A stretch of DNA of 64,000 nucleotides from Brasenia schreberi (lineage: Eukaryota; Streptophyta; Magnoliopsida; Nymphaeales; Cabombaceae). Shown here piece after piece: positions 36,206 to 48,499 of the stretch (positions are counted from its first letter, which is position 1; each line of letters starts with the position of its first letter). The position numbers and the translations under genes were made by a program. The DNA lies in contig JAYKKT010000074.1 of assembly GCA_036023115.1 (NCBI GenBank), forward strand, positions 10,228,501-10,292,500, written 5' to 3'. The notes under the pieces were generated by a model. That model did no database searches. It had not been told where the DNA came from and saw only the letters and a program-made list of their open reading frames with translations.

Positions 36206-36846
36206 CAGATTCAAATAAGCAAAAGTTAAGATTTGGGAGGACTTATATAAAAAACTCAACTCAAAAGAAGGTGAAAGAGATATTTTTAGGATAGCTAGGG
36301 CTAGAGATAAGAAAACTAAAGATCTTAATTATGTTAGATGCATAAAAGACGAGGATGAAAAAATTCTAGTGGCAAATGATGATATAAGAAATAGATGGAA
36401 AAACTATTTTTATAATCTTTTTAATGAAAATAAAGATGTTAGTATTAGTTTAGGAGATTTAGCTAAGTCAGAAAAGTATATAAACCACAATTTCTACCGA
36501 TATATTCAAAAGAATGAAGTCAAAGAGGCTCTTAAACATATGAAGGGTGGTAAATCGGTAGGACCAGATAATATTCCTATAGAAGTTTGGAAAATACTAG
36601 GAGAAATAGGAATCACTTGGCTCACAAGACTATTTAATGAAATATGAAAAAACCAAAAGATGCCTGAGGAATGGAGAGCAAGTACACTTATACCCATATA
36701 TAAGAACAAGGGAGACATTCAAAATTGTGAGAATTATCGAGGTATCAAGTTAATGAGTCATACTATGAAATTATGGGAAAGAATTATCGAATGTAGGTTA
36801 AGACAAGTATCAAGTGCAACAGAGAACCAATTTGGATTCATGCCAG
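36206..36846 (+). mobile_element. RTE LINE internal fragment
   Basis: It encodes the linker before the RT domain and the RT N-terminal blocks: RARDKKTKDLNYVRCIKDED, IRNRWKNYFYNLFNE, KGGKSVGPDNIPIEVWK, PEEWRASTLIPIYKNKGD and NYRGIKLMSHTMKLWE. A TGA interrupts it near 36645. It ends at FGFMP with no 3' tail, so it is an internal fragment. The last 22 bases are identical to the first 22 of the copy at 12056. Confidence 0.92.
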
Positions 36847-37013
36847 ACGAGGGATATAGGTCGATCACCAATTGCCCCTCTGACCATACAAGATAGTTAC
36901 CAAGCATCTATCATTTGGCTTTCAAACTATACTTGTTTTTCTGGTCACTTTGCTCTTTCAATGTTAGTATCAAAGATGAATAAGACCTACAGCTTTTACC
37001 TCCCTTAAGGTGA

Positions 37014-37055
37014 TGTATGTATATATATATATATGTATGTATATATATATATATG

Positions 37056-37100
<45 letters not shown>

Positions 37101-37149
37101 ATATATATATATATATGTATGTATATATATATATATGTATGTATATATA
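37014..37149. repeat. (TA)n/(TGTA)n microsatellite
   Basis: Runs of TA of 10-30 bp are separated by GTATGTA interruptions at a fairly regular spacing, giving a higher-order repeat of about 24 bp in places. Confidence 0.97.
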
Positions 37150-37691
37150 GGGTAGTTAGGATTCTGATTCGGAAGTGGATGCTTACCAAATTCAGAAATG
37201 ATTGTGAATCAAGATTTCTGTTTGTTTAACGGAAATCGCCAAATAATGGTATTAAATTGCATCGAATTTGTTGAAAGGAGTGGATCTTTGAGATTTACCA
37301 GCAAGTCTACACTTCTGAATCAAACATAATAGCTCAACCACCCCTTTCTTTGCTTGATTGTGATGGATAAATAAAGTATATAATGCATCTTATTCATTTT
37401 TCTTTGCCTCCTCTTGAGATTTGAGATCACAATCCAAGTCGTAAATTTCTTATTACATATGCACACCATGATGAACACTAGTATTATCAAGAGACGTGAC
37501 TGTAACATGAAATATGTATAGCTCTTTCTCCATCTATAAATGAGTGAACTTGATCTTTAAGACGACATGCTGTCTTGCTAAGACCCTTCCATCCATGCCG
37601 ACAAAGCTGTCGCGTGGCTGAGTAAAAGAAAACACACAAGGAGAACAGGTTAGCAATGAAAAATACGAAATAAAAAATTCGAAAAGAACAT
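37150..37691. other. 3' side of the R2R3-MYB gene
   Basis: No coding signal. This is the downstream side of the R2R3-MYB gene on the minus strand and would contain its 3' UTR if transcription reads through the RTE fragment. No clear polyadenylation signal stands out. Confidence 0.35.
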
Positions 37692-37759
37692 TACAACAAC
37701 AACAACAACTAAGCCTTTTCCCATACTAGACGGGGTCGGCTAGTATGGGAAAAGGCTTA
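37692..37759 (-). mobile_element. Fold-back RTE 3'-end fragment
   Basis: (ACA)n then CTAAGCCTTTTCCCATACTA and GACGGGGTCGGC is an RTE 3' end on the minus strand. Instead of continuing into the RTE ORF it turns into the inverted copy TAGTATGGGAAAAGGCTTA. The two 18-bp arms (37711-37728 and 37741-37758) are perfect complements around a 12-base spacer. This kind of inversion can arise by template switching or twin priming. The inner edge coincides with the stop codon of the R2R3-MYB gene. No clean target-site duplication was found. Confidence 0.85.
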
Positions 37760-39061
37760 AATTTTCCAAAAGATTAATGGTAATGCAATGACAGGAGTCC
37801 ACACATACTTTAAGAGGTCTGCCCAGTAGTTGCTGGATTGATCATCAAGACCAAGTGCCTCCCAAGCTTCAAAATCAGTCATCCCTGTCGTCATAGAGGA
37901 ATTCGCTGACATCTCAGATGGGTTCATCTGGTCCTGAACAGGGTTCAGAGTGGTGTAAGGTGTCATGGACGAAGATGGCCTGTCTACAGAAGGAAACACT
38001 AATACTCCATCCTTGTTGTCCTCATTATACACATGGTTTTGCTGGTAACCGGAAGGAAACAAACTGGGGTTCATCTGAAGCTGCTCCAGAGGGAGATCAA
38101 TACAAGAAGGAAGATACTCATGCTGGCAATTTGTCATAATTGGTGATTTGGTCAATCTAGAAGGCAAGCCGGAGTAAGGTTTAGTATTGTTCATCACGGT
38201 CTGAAGGAGGCTCTGAATATAACGGATTCCGGCTAACTGTGCTGCATCTGTTTGTAGCCTGAGAGTCTGATCAAATGCGGGGAAATTAGTTAGCATGCTT
38301 AGATCGAGTCTTGGCTTGTGGGTTACAGGATCGATCCCCATTCGAATCAACTTCTTTTTCAGATGGGTGTTCCAGTGATTCTTAATCTCATTATCGGTGC
38401 GACCCGGCAAGTGCGTCGCGATTGTTGACCACCTGATCGCACAGAAAGGAGGACGAATTATTAAGGTAATTAGAATAACATGGTCTTTAATGAGTGGATT
38501 GAACTTATGACTTTTAACTTGAAAGATAAAGACGAACCCCCTACCAAAGTGAAAACACAACTTCCATACAAACCACAGATAATTTACGAGGACTTCACAT
38601 AATATGAACATCAGATATTATTTGATTATGAAAAGCCTTCATTCTAACAATGTTCATCTACAGTGACAGCTTTTTCTACGTAAAATTTTATGTTTTTAGT
38701 GGCACAAGAAGCGGATCAAATGCCACCATAAAGTTCGCGTCATGAATGAGAGCTGTTAGCCTTAGAAGCTTTTTAACAATGGGAGGAGAGATGATTACTT
38801 GTTGCCCAAGAGAGAATGAAGGTTCAATATGGTCTGCTCCTCATCATATGAGAAATTGCCCCTCTTGATATCCGGCCGCAGGTAGTTAGTCCATCTCAGC
38901 CTGCAGCTCTTTCCGCAACGATTAAGCCCGGCGAGCTTCGGGAGCGCTCTCCAGCTGCCATGGCCATGCTTCTGAATGTAGTCTAGGAGCTTCTGGTCTT
39001 CCTCAGGTGTCCATGGCCCTTTCTTGAGCCCATGTTCATCACAACATGGCGATCTCCCCAT
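37757..39061 (-). CDS. R2R3-MYB transcription factor
   Basis: Two exons, 39061-38799 and 38432-37757 with a GT-AG intron, give 312 residues. The start [18 protein letters not shown] is the standard R2R3-MYB N-terminus; an upstream in-frame ATG (39085) would add eight residues and is less likely. R2 ([15 protein letters not shown] to [15 protein letters not shown]) and R3 ([20 protein letters not shown] to [20 protein letters not shown]) are complete. The [16 protein letters not shown] sequence after R3 resembles the MYB41/74/102 group linked to stress and cuticle or suberin regulation, but that assignment is tentative. Exons 1 and 2 of the usual three-exon layout are fused. The final residues and TAA abut an RTE fragment, so the C-terminal end may not be ancestral. 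Confidence 0.92.
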
Positions 39062-39189
39062 TGTATTTATCAAAGAGGAAAACACAAGGAGTCTTTCACT
39101 CTCTTAGATTATTTCATGTGAAGCTAAACTATGCACAAGGAACTTCTAGTTTCACAAAAACGAGTTGCGAACCTCCACTAGTATGGAGG

Positions 39190-39197
39190 TATATATA
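39190..39197 (-). promoter_or_regulatory. Probable TATA box of R2R3-MYB gene
   Basis: Minus-strand CTCTATATATACCTCC places TATATATA about 130 bp upstream of the start codon, a reasonable distance for a plant promoter with a ~100-base leader. Confidence 0.5.
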
Positions 39198-39201
39198 GAG
39201 A

Positions 39202-40083
39202 ACTTTGACGTGGTGTATCAGAAGCCTATTATTTTACTATTATTTCCTAAGATCAATATAATAAATGTGTACTCTGTTTGATATATGTTCTTCTGTGCCA
39301 CCAATATTTTACTGCAAATGCCAGATTAAATCTTAATTCCTTTTTGTGGTAGGCAAGGATGGCTTCCAATTTTGTAAAGGAAAAGTGTACCTGCTCTACC
39401 GTATGATCTAGCATAAGTCATAAAAGAAAGGCAAAGATTTTTTTACTCGGGAAATTTTAGGATATGAGCAGTTTGATGGCTTTTATTCTTCTGTTTCTGT
39501 GTGAGATGACATCACGAATATTACGTGCTTCATAATTAAGTGTGGTAGTTTGGAAACCTTCCTACCTCGTAGACTAATGCATGGAGTTCTTGTTTAGGTG
39601 AGATCAAGAAATGGATTATGTATTTAAATTTAAGATTAGTAAATGAAAGCACAAAGAACCGTGGCTCTTCGAGCTATGGTGTCGACTCAAAAGAACCTTC
39701 GAGTCGAAAAGTCGAGGGTTCGATTCCTAGAGCGTGCTGATCTTTTCTCAAGAGTTCTTTAGCTGCTAGTCGTAATGCCTTTTTGTTCATATTAATAAAT
39801 GAAACCTACAGTAATGCAGCTTCTAACTAGATGCGTAAAACACTCGACTATGTGGAAAGATAGTCAAAGTTTAATTACTCAAAGTTTAAGTAGGGGACAG
39901 CTTCTTTTGAAAATTATAATCAATCAATCATGGTTTAGATCAATAAGTCGCATGTTAAGAAATACAATGAGGGCCATAATGCTTCCAATTCAAGCCTCCC
40001 ATTTTGTGAAGAATGAAAGCAATCATGCATACTTGAGCGTATGTCTCTCGAAATCCTACGTATTTTCATGGAGAGCAAAACAC

Positions 40084-40087
<4 letters not shown>
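39202..40087. other. Intergenic upstream of R2R3-MYB
   Basis: No gene was seen. A possible SINE-like piece lies at 39662-39745: GAGCTATGGTGTCGACTC (A-box-like), then GTCGAGGGTTCGATTCCTAG, a near-consensus B box. Confidence 0.4.
39662..39745 (+). mobile_element. tRNA-like / SINE fragment
   Basis: The near-consensus pol III B box GGTTCGATTCC is preceded at a tRNA-like distance by an A-box-like TCGAGCTATGGTGTCGAC. No cloverleaf forms convincingly, so it is read as a SINE head rather than a tRNA gene. Confidence 0.4.
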
Positions 40088-40171
<84 letters not shown>

Positions 40172-40182
40172 TGTATGTATGA
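40088..40182. repeat. (AT)n(GTAT)n microsatellite
   Basis: About 56 bp of AT followed by about nine GTAT units. Confidence 0.98.
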
Positions 40183-40694
40183 AGGAAGAAAAAAGAAAAG
40201 TCTTAAATGTCTTTTGGTACATGCATTAATTTTTTTACAGTTTGATCTTTGAAATCAACGACCACAAATTATCTCTATTGTTGATTTCAGAAATTGATCA
40301 GGAAAGATATTTATTCCAAATCATGTACCGAAAGATGTTATAAGACGCTCTTGGTACATATAACATCATCAAGAAGAAAACACACAAAAGCAATTAAAAT
40401 TTTGTGTCTCTTGATGACAGAAAGTTCAAACTCCTGGCTTAGCAATGAAGTCAACATACACGTGAGTAAAGGGGATGTCACGCATGCCAAATGCCAACGT
40501 CGCAGGCAATGCATGCATGCGATAAAAAGAAAAGAAAAGCCCAAAGGTCTTGTTATCAACTTGTTGAGACATATGATCGCTCTCTATGACCTAAACATCC
40601 ACATACTCGCGAGATGAGCTTTTCATTTTTTGATTGTCAATACGCAAGACAAACTTCGAAATATGATGAAGAACAAAAACTTTTCCACATATAC

Positions 40695-40697
<3 letters not shown>

Positions 40698-40747
<50 letters not shown>
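40698..40747. repeat. (CT)n microsatellite
   Basis: About 25 uninterrupted CT units. Confidence 0.98.
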
Positions 40748-40749
<2 letters not shown>

Positions 40750-40958
40750 AATCACGTCCTTCACCAACCGCAGCTAACTCCCTCACCAATAATTTCCTGC
40801 TCTAACGGTCAATGCTTCATTTGTTTTTCTTTTTTACATGCGCCTACCAAACGGTCTTTTCTTTTGGAGATAATAATGGTACACCCCCGTACACGTTACT
40901 CTCTAGGCAAAACACGCAGACGCAGACGCAGACGCAGTAACTGTTTGAATAACAGATA

Positions 40959-41282
40959 CCCAAAATAAAGGAAAAGGAAAACATTATTAGTCTATACACA
41001 TATATGTACCCAAAATAAAGAAAAAGAAAAACTTCATAAGTCTATCCACACACATACATGTATATGTATGTACATTTATATATACATATATATTTATACA
41101 TGTACCAAAATAAAAAAGGATAAAAAACTGCATTCATCTATCCACATATACACACATATATACATATACATACATATATATATATGTACCCAAAATAAAG
41201 AAAAAGAAAAACTTCATTCGTCTATCTACATACACACACATATATACACAAAATAAAAAAAAGAAAAACATCATTCGTCTAT

Positions 41283-41313
<31 letters not shown>

Positions 41314-41392
41314 GGCATATACATATATATACCACACATACACATATATATGCACCCAAAAGAAAAAAGAAAAACGTGATTCGACTAACTGA
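40959..41392. repeat. Minisatellite, about six degenerate units
   Basis: Units begin with TACCCAAAATAAAGAAAAAG or a close variant at about 40959, 41008, 41103, 41186, 41249 and 41352. Each continues AAAAC-TCATT-GTCTATC, then a variable ACACATATATA stretch. Unit length ranges from about 50 to 105 bp, mostly because the internal CA/TA microsatellite varies. Confidence 0.9.
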
Positions 41393-41920
41393 ACCATATA
41401 GATCATGGCCCAATTAGCGTTTGATTTGCAATCAATTAAAAGCAAAGATTTAAATTATTCTAGTGTTTTAAACTATGGAGTATGCACATGAAAGTAGCTT
41501 TAAGAAGTCCCTCTTTCAGAGAATATTGACTACAGTCTTATGGCAGTACGCTATGGCTTATAAACATATACAGGCACTAGAGAAAATCAAACTTCCCTAT
41601 CTCGTGGAGGAAAAATTCAATTTCCGGCAGTTCAGACCGTCAAAATTTACCGGAAAACAATTTCGTTGGTTAGATTGTTAGATTTGACACGAAAGCACGA
41701 CGGGCTCGTGTAGAAACTTTGATTAATTTGCCCTTATATACGCATGCATGTGCAATAATCAATTATATAGAGACTTGTTTATGAACAGGTGACTCGAACC
41801 GGAAATGATGGTTCTTTCAATCGTTCGATTCTTCAGTGATTGACGAGAGCATGTTCACACATTGAAATTCAGAAACATTTCTTCATTTATTTGGATTGAA
41901 ATTGCAGCCAATGTGGACCC
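41393..41920. other. Intergenic, no gene seen
   Basis: A 68-codon plus-strand frame at 41475-41681 has no recognisable domain and no coding support. Confidence 0.35.
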
Positions 41921-41931
41921 AAGAAGTTCCT

Positions 41932-42059
41932 TTTATTTTATTTTCTTGTTACAATGGGAGGCCGAAGCTTCACACACACACCAAGCCATCAATGCCCAGA
42001 GAATCGAACAAACTACCTGCGACGTGGGGATTAGAGATCCTTACCAGATGAGCTAACAG
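41932..42059 (-). mobile_element. tRNA-derived SINE with 11-bp TSD
   Basis: The perfect 11-bp repeat AAGAAGTTCCT flanks it at 41921-41931 and 42060-42070. On the minus strand it has TTAGCTCATCTGGTAAGG (A box), GTTTGTTCGATTCTCTGG (B box), the family 3' end GCTTCGGCCTCCCATTGTAAC and an A-rich tail. It is the best reference copy of the family here. Confidence 0.9.
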
Positions 42060-42429
42060 AAGAAGTTCCTAATATGATTTGCCACATTATGTAAGTATTT
42101 CACAATCAAGAATTATTAGATTAAATATTTAATGACTCTTGTCTAAACAGGTTTTCTATCATTAAACTTGGCTTAATTTTTAAAATGAGTATGAAAGGCA
42201 CGTTGAGGCTGTAATTGAACATATTAAATTCAATCAATACTTAACGATCATAGGAAGAGGTTCTAACTATAATTAGTCATACTTTAATTATTAAATATCA
42301 TTTTCCATCCATGAATGATACATTCCGAACATATTGTAATCGACAAATGATTAGTGATCCTAAATAACAAAGGTTTAGTTATAATCAGTCTACTTAATTC
42401 TGTCATTAAAATTTGTCGTCCTATGCACA

Positions 42430-42600
42430 ATGAGTCGTAGTTCACATGGCTAGGGGGTCAACTCCCAAGCTGAAGGTCATGAGTTCAATACCCAGAGCAC
42501 TCATCAAGGTTAAGGTGAGGCATGCACCTCACTCAAAATCTGAAAATATAAGAGAAATACAAGTTTTATAGATGTGAATATAAGTGCGCTTCACCCGAAA
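42430..42600 (+). mobile_element. SINE-like element, second subfamily
   Basis: TAGTTCACATGGCTAGG (A-box-like) and GGTCATGAGTTCAATACCC (B-box-like) lie at tRNA spacing, closely related in order to the copy at 1898-1998. The 3' part differs from the GGCTTCGGCCTCC type and contains CACTCAAAATCTGAAAATATAAG. Ends and target-site duplication are not defined. Confidence 0.5.

Positions 42601-44585
<1,985 letters not shown>

Positions 44586-44659
<74 letters not shown>
44586..44659. repeat. Palindromic (CT)n(AT)n(AG)n microsatellite
   Basis: CT arm about 21 bp, AT core about 33 bp, AG arm about 20 bp; near-perfect self-complementarity across the whole block. A second AT run with TACATATACATA variation follows at 44787-44852. 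Confidence 0.98.
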
Positions 44660-44660
<1 letters not shown>

Positions 44661-44786
44661 TCAATGTAATAACATTGCTTTAATTCTTTTAAAAACCCTT
44701 AAAAAAATTAAAATTACACTAATGTCATAAAAAAATAATGGATTGACATGAATGGACATGTAGGAGATGGACACGATCCGGTTTTC

Positions 44787-44818
<32 letters not shown>

Positions 44819-44852
44819 CATACATATGTATATGTACATACACATATATATA

Positions 44853-45561
44853 AAAACCAGATTGTGTTGATATTCTCACTCATGCTAACCCATTGTTTTT
44901 CAGTGATGTGAGTGTAATTTAAAATGATTTTTAAAAAAGAACGAATTAAAGGATAATGTATGTGTATATATGTGTGTCACACACCTACCCAATAAAATAT
45001 CTCAACTTGCAAGAAGTCTATCGTGATGAGCCAACGAGGTGCAAGCGTGCGTGTGACATATCCTCTGGCATGATGGTGTGCATGGCAAGACTCCTACTGC
45101 AAGATTTAACCATATTTTGTAGTCACAATATTCCACTTTATTGGAGTACTGCATGACGTTGTATGATGTTTGCTGGCTTTTGCATGCACCTCCGATCCTT
45201 CTGTTTCGTGCTTCAGCTACCTCAACTGCTTATTTTCAATGTCTTCCGCTTCTTGTCCAACACGAATCCGTGGACCAAAATTATCACAGTGCGCACCATG
45301 GGCCTACCATTATCTTCATTATATTTATTTCTCACTAACTACATATATTTATTAGCAGCAATCTTAAGCTTATTACTAGCATTCCGTATCTGCCCTCCAT
45401 GTTCGTGTCGTTTCATGTTCAAGTTAAAATCAAATCAACCCGAAACTCACTTGTTCATCATGTTATCTGGGATGGGCATGAGAGCAAGGGGTCTGGTCTG
45501 ATCCCTTCAAAAAATTTTAAAAATACCCATAAAGGTAACATATCTCGATTAAACTTATAAG
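44853..45561. other. Intergenic, no gene seen
   Basis: Three overlapping frames of 60-112 codons at 45141-45501 have no domain and no coding bias that I can see. Confidence 0.35.
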
Positions 45562-45819
45562 TAGACATGATCGGTTTGGAACTGACCCAACAGTCTAACC
45601 GGAATCGAATTGGGTTAGAAACCGGGTGAAATCTAGGCCTAAAACTGTGATCACCCAGTTTATTTCCGGTTCTATAAATATAGAACCAGAGTTGACAGTT
45701 TTAAATCATCTGTTTTTTTATTTTTGTTTGAAATTTAAATTTGTATCAGTTTCAGGCCGTTCCAAGCTCAATAAGAACTGCATTCTAAAACCGGAACTGG
45801 AACCGGCCGTATCTACTTT
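45562..45819 (+). mobile_element. hAT-like MITE, TAGACATGACC family
   Basis: The left end TAGACATGATCGGTTTGG matches the family terminus. The right end read inward, TAGATACGGCCGGTTCC, gives an imperfect inverted repeat. Inside are AACCGG, GGTTAGAAACCGGG and AACCGGAACTGG motifs. The flanks CTTATAAG and CTTTATAT agree only partly. Confidence 0.6.
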
Positions 45820-46159
45820 ATATGTATCTGTTTGGCTCGCTTTGTTGACTAAAAATTATGAGGTAAACTATTTAAATAATGGTTACTTATGAACATCTTC
45901 AAAGAGATCCTGTTTAGCCTGCTGTTTTAAGAAGTCTGAATCGTGCGGGGTTTTTATTACCTTGGGTCGGTAAGAAACAAGAACAAACTAGGTAAAAACA
46001 AGACGTACCATATAAGCATAATCTTTATATGAAGCAAAAGTCAGCTTTATCTTGGTTGCTCTAAGTGATGCCAATATGTTTAACCTATGTTGGTATCATC
46101 TATTTTTGACATATATCAAATTATTGCTAACAATGAACTCATTATGGCATCATTTATAT

Positions 46160-46267
46160 AGGTTTTTTTTGTTACAAGAGAAGGCCAAAGCCTAACACAC
46201 ACACACACACATGCACCAGCAGCAACAGCGCTAGAGCGTCCTGTCGTTGAGCTAATGCTCTTTGGTG
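46160..46267 (-). mobile_element. tRNA-derived SINE with 9-bp TSD
   Basis: CATTTATAT flanks it at 46151-46159 and 46268-46276. The minus strand has TTAGCTCAACGACAGGACG (A-box region), a (TG)n stretch, and the family end GGCTTTGGCCTTCTCTTGTAAC followed by A8. The B box is poorly preserved. Confidence 0.75.
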
Positions 46268-46529
46268 CATTTATATGGTAATTTTGTTTGCATGACGCAT
46301 GCGTGCATGGTTTACCATGCATGTCTAGCCACATCCCCACGTACAGTTTTACGTAAAGCAATTCTAATGCCTAATGAGCCTTAGCCTTTGAGAGTAGCGC
46401 TTGGACTTTTTAAGCACACGTCTAACCTGTCAAGTTTAAGCTGATGAATAGTAAATTTTGCCTTTTACTCTTCTTTTCCCTTTTAAGTAATCACAAGTTT
46501 ATTGCGTGAAGTTTCTAATTCTTAGTACT

Positions 46530-46855
46530 ATTGATTCACTTCTCAAGACGGGAATGAAACGAGATGAGATTTTCGTAGCATTTCCGGCATACCTTTCGGT
46601 GCGGAGAATAGTGTTTGGGCATCAAATAGGCATGAATTCGGCAGGCACATGCTTTTGTAAAAATTCATTCATTTTACACAAATTTTCTGATCTAGAACTC
46701 ATCCGCACCATGGGAAGTTGCTGACTTGCATGATGGGTTTCAGGCTGTCCAACGTCATTTGGGTGGTATCCATGTTCATCGAAGTTGCTCTGCTCGAAGA
46801 CAAAATCAAATACCTGGGCAATGGCAGATCTAAAAACTTTTTTGGGATGGGGCAA
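46530..46855 (-). pseudogene. Unrecognised coding-like fragment
   Basis: The minus-strand frame after a TTGCCCAG acceptor-like site reads VFDFVFEQSNFDEHGYHPND and continues QQLPMVRMSSRSENLC to EFMPI, then a TGA, then the same frame resumes with CPNTILRTERYAGNATKISS. The composition looks protein-like rather than random. No family was recognised; it may be a fragment of a gene broken by the stop. Confidence 0.3.
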
Positions 46856-47204
46856 ATAGCCTCTTGAATGGTTTCGGGTGGGGCAAAGTATGTATTAAAT
46901 TTTAACCCATGGATCTCACCATGGGCTATAGACCATGTTGATTTTTGAAATTTCAGGTGGGGAAAACCATAGGTTCATGACACAAAGAGAGCCAGATATA
47001 TACTTGGAACAGATCTAAAAACTTTTTTGGAGAGACGAATAACCTCTTGAATGGTTTCGGGTGGGAAAAAGCATGTATTATAATCCATGGATCTCATTAT
47101 AGGCTATAGGCTATAGACTTCATGTTGATTTTCAAAATTTCGGGTGAGGAAAATCATAGGTTTAACCACAACACAAAGAGAACCAGATATATACTTGGGA
47201 ATAG
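46825..47204. repeat. Tandem duplication, ~185-bp unit
   Basis: Two copies begin CAGATCTAAAAACTTTTTTG at 46825 and 47010 and end near CCAGATATATACTTGG. Shared blocks include CCTCTTGAATGGTTTCGGGT and CCATGGATCTCA. The copies differ by scattered substitutions and a short GGCTATA duplication in the second. Confidence 0.9.
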
Positions 47205-48499
47205 ACATGCCTTCTTCTCTCGATTCTCTTGGAGTAAATTACAAAAATAATGAAAATGAGTAAATCCTACCACTGAAAACAGATGGTTTTGGTTACTTCC
47301 TGGTTCTGGTTTCACTAAAAGTGGAAATGGAACAGAAAAAAATGGTCTCCAATTCCAATTTTGGAGTTGTATTTGACGAGTTCAAGTTCCAACTTTCCAG
47401 CCTGGTTTGATTTTGGTTTGAACCATTGCTCGAACCAGACAAGTGTAGTTGGGAAAATAAGCTAAAGTGTGGTTGCAAATGAAATGATTTGATTTAGACG
47501 CTCTACAGGTGTTCTTTTCTTCCTTTTTGTGCCTCCATGTACACACCCTGGAAATGGAACTCAAAACTTAAAACTTGTGAAGAAAGCCGAGCCAGGTTGA
47601 CTAAAGCCCAGCGTGCATTGCGACCTCGGTTTAGTCCGAGAGTCGGAGTGACAATTGCTTGAAAGAAAGAAATTAAAAGTAGGCTTCGAGAGTTCACAAC
47701 TCGCGTCTTGAAGCTCTAATGTGACGGAAATCAAAATGGCAGATTTAATTGGCATTCAAGTGAAAGAAAGAAATTAAAAATAGAAAACTCCATTGAAAAC
47801 TTAGACTGGAATACACATCTGAGTATGTGAATCGATCGCTGACCATGCTTTCCCTTCGTGAATCGAAGTGTTGGATATTTAAAGGCGTGCCACCAAATGG
47901 TCGGCATTGTTGCAAAAGACATCTACTGCTAAACAGGGCAACTCCCATAGCCATCATGCCCTTCAGACCTGCCGACACCCAAGCAAAAGCCCTGAAAGCA
48001 AGCAACCTAGCCTCAAGGACCGGCTAAGTCTGAACTCCTGGGTGCAGTTTCACTTGGGATGCCAACCGCCTACTCATTGAATCAGACGATGGTTAGAACA
48101 AGGCACTTCGACAGTGGCATACATGATACATGGAATTGACTTGAACAATTAAGGAAATTGATTGGAAACGACAGTCGTAACATTGTTCCAAAGCACCTAA
48201 ATCACTAAGCATAGCATAAGAAAATTCAATAAGTGAACTTGGGCATATAAAACCTGCTCAAGGTTAAAACAGGACTTCTATCCTTTGTCTCAATAGGAAT
48301 CCAAAACAGAGAAGGCAAAGGGTCAAGCACAGTAGATCCACAGGCGTATTTGTTATATTCTACAACTCAAAAACAGTTCAATCATTCCAATTAATACCAT
48401 ACAACTTCTCACACTGGTAACTAATAAGAACTCTTTTACCTCAAACCCGATTTTAACATTTACCTTTGTGCTTAACAAAATTTTTGAACCATCTGGCTC
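47205..48499. other. Intergenic, repeat scraps and 3' side of RBM34-like gene
   Basis: 47280-47420 contains GGTTTTGG, CCAGACAAG and GAACC motifs like the hAT-like MITEs. 47525-47640 resembles the SINE at 20970 (ACACCCTGGAAATGGAACTC). Two copies of TGAAAGAAAGAAATTAAAA occur at about 47661 and 47760. The last part is the likely 3' UTR of the RBM34-like gene. Confidence 0.4.

Noticed and set aside
37014..37149. Possible CRISPR-like or satellite array
   Set aside because: The regular pattern is a TA/TGTA microsatellite without unique spacers.
39662..39745. Candidate tRNA gene
   Set aside because: The B box is good, but I cannot form a convincing acceptor stem or anticodon arm, so I list it only as a SINE-like fragment.
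45141..45501. Overlapping plus-strand ORFs up to 112 codons
   Set aside because: Three overlapping frames are open at once, hydrophobic composition follows from T-rich DNA, and no domain or splice context supports a gene.
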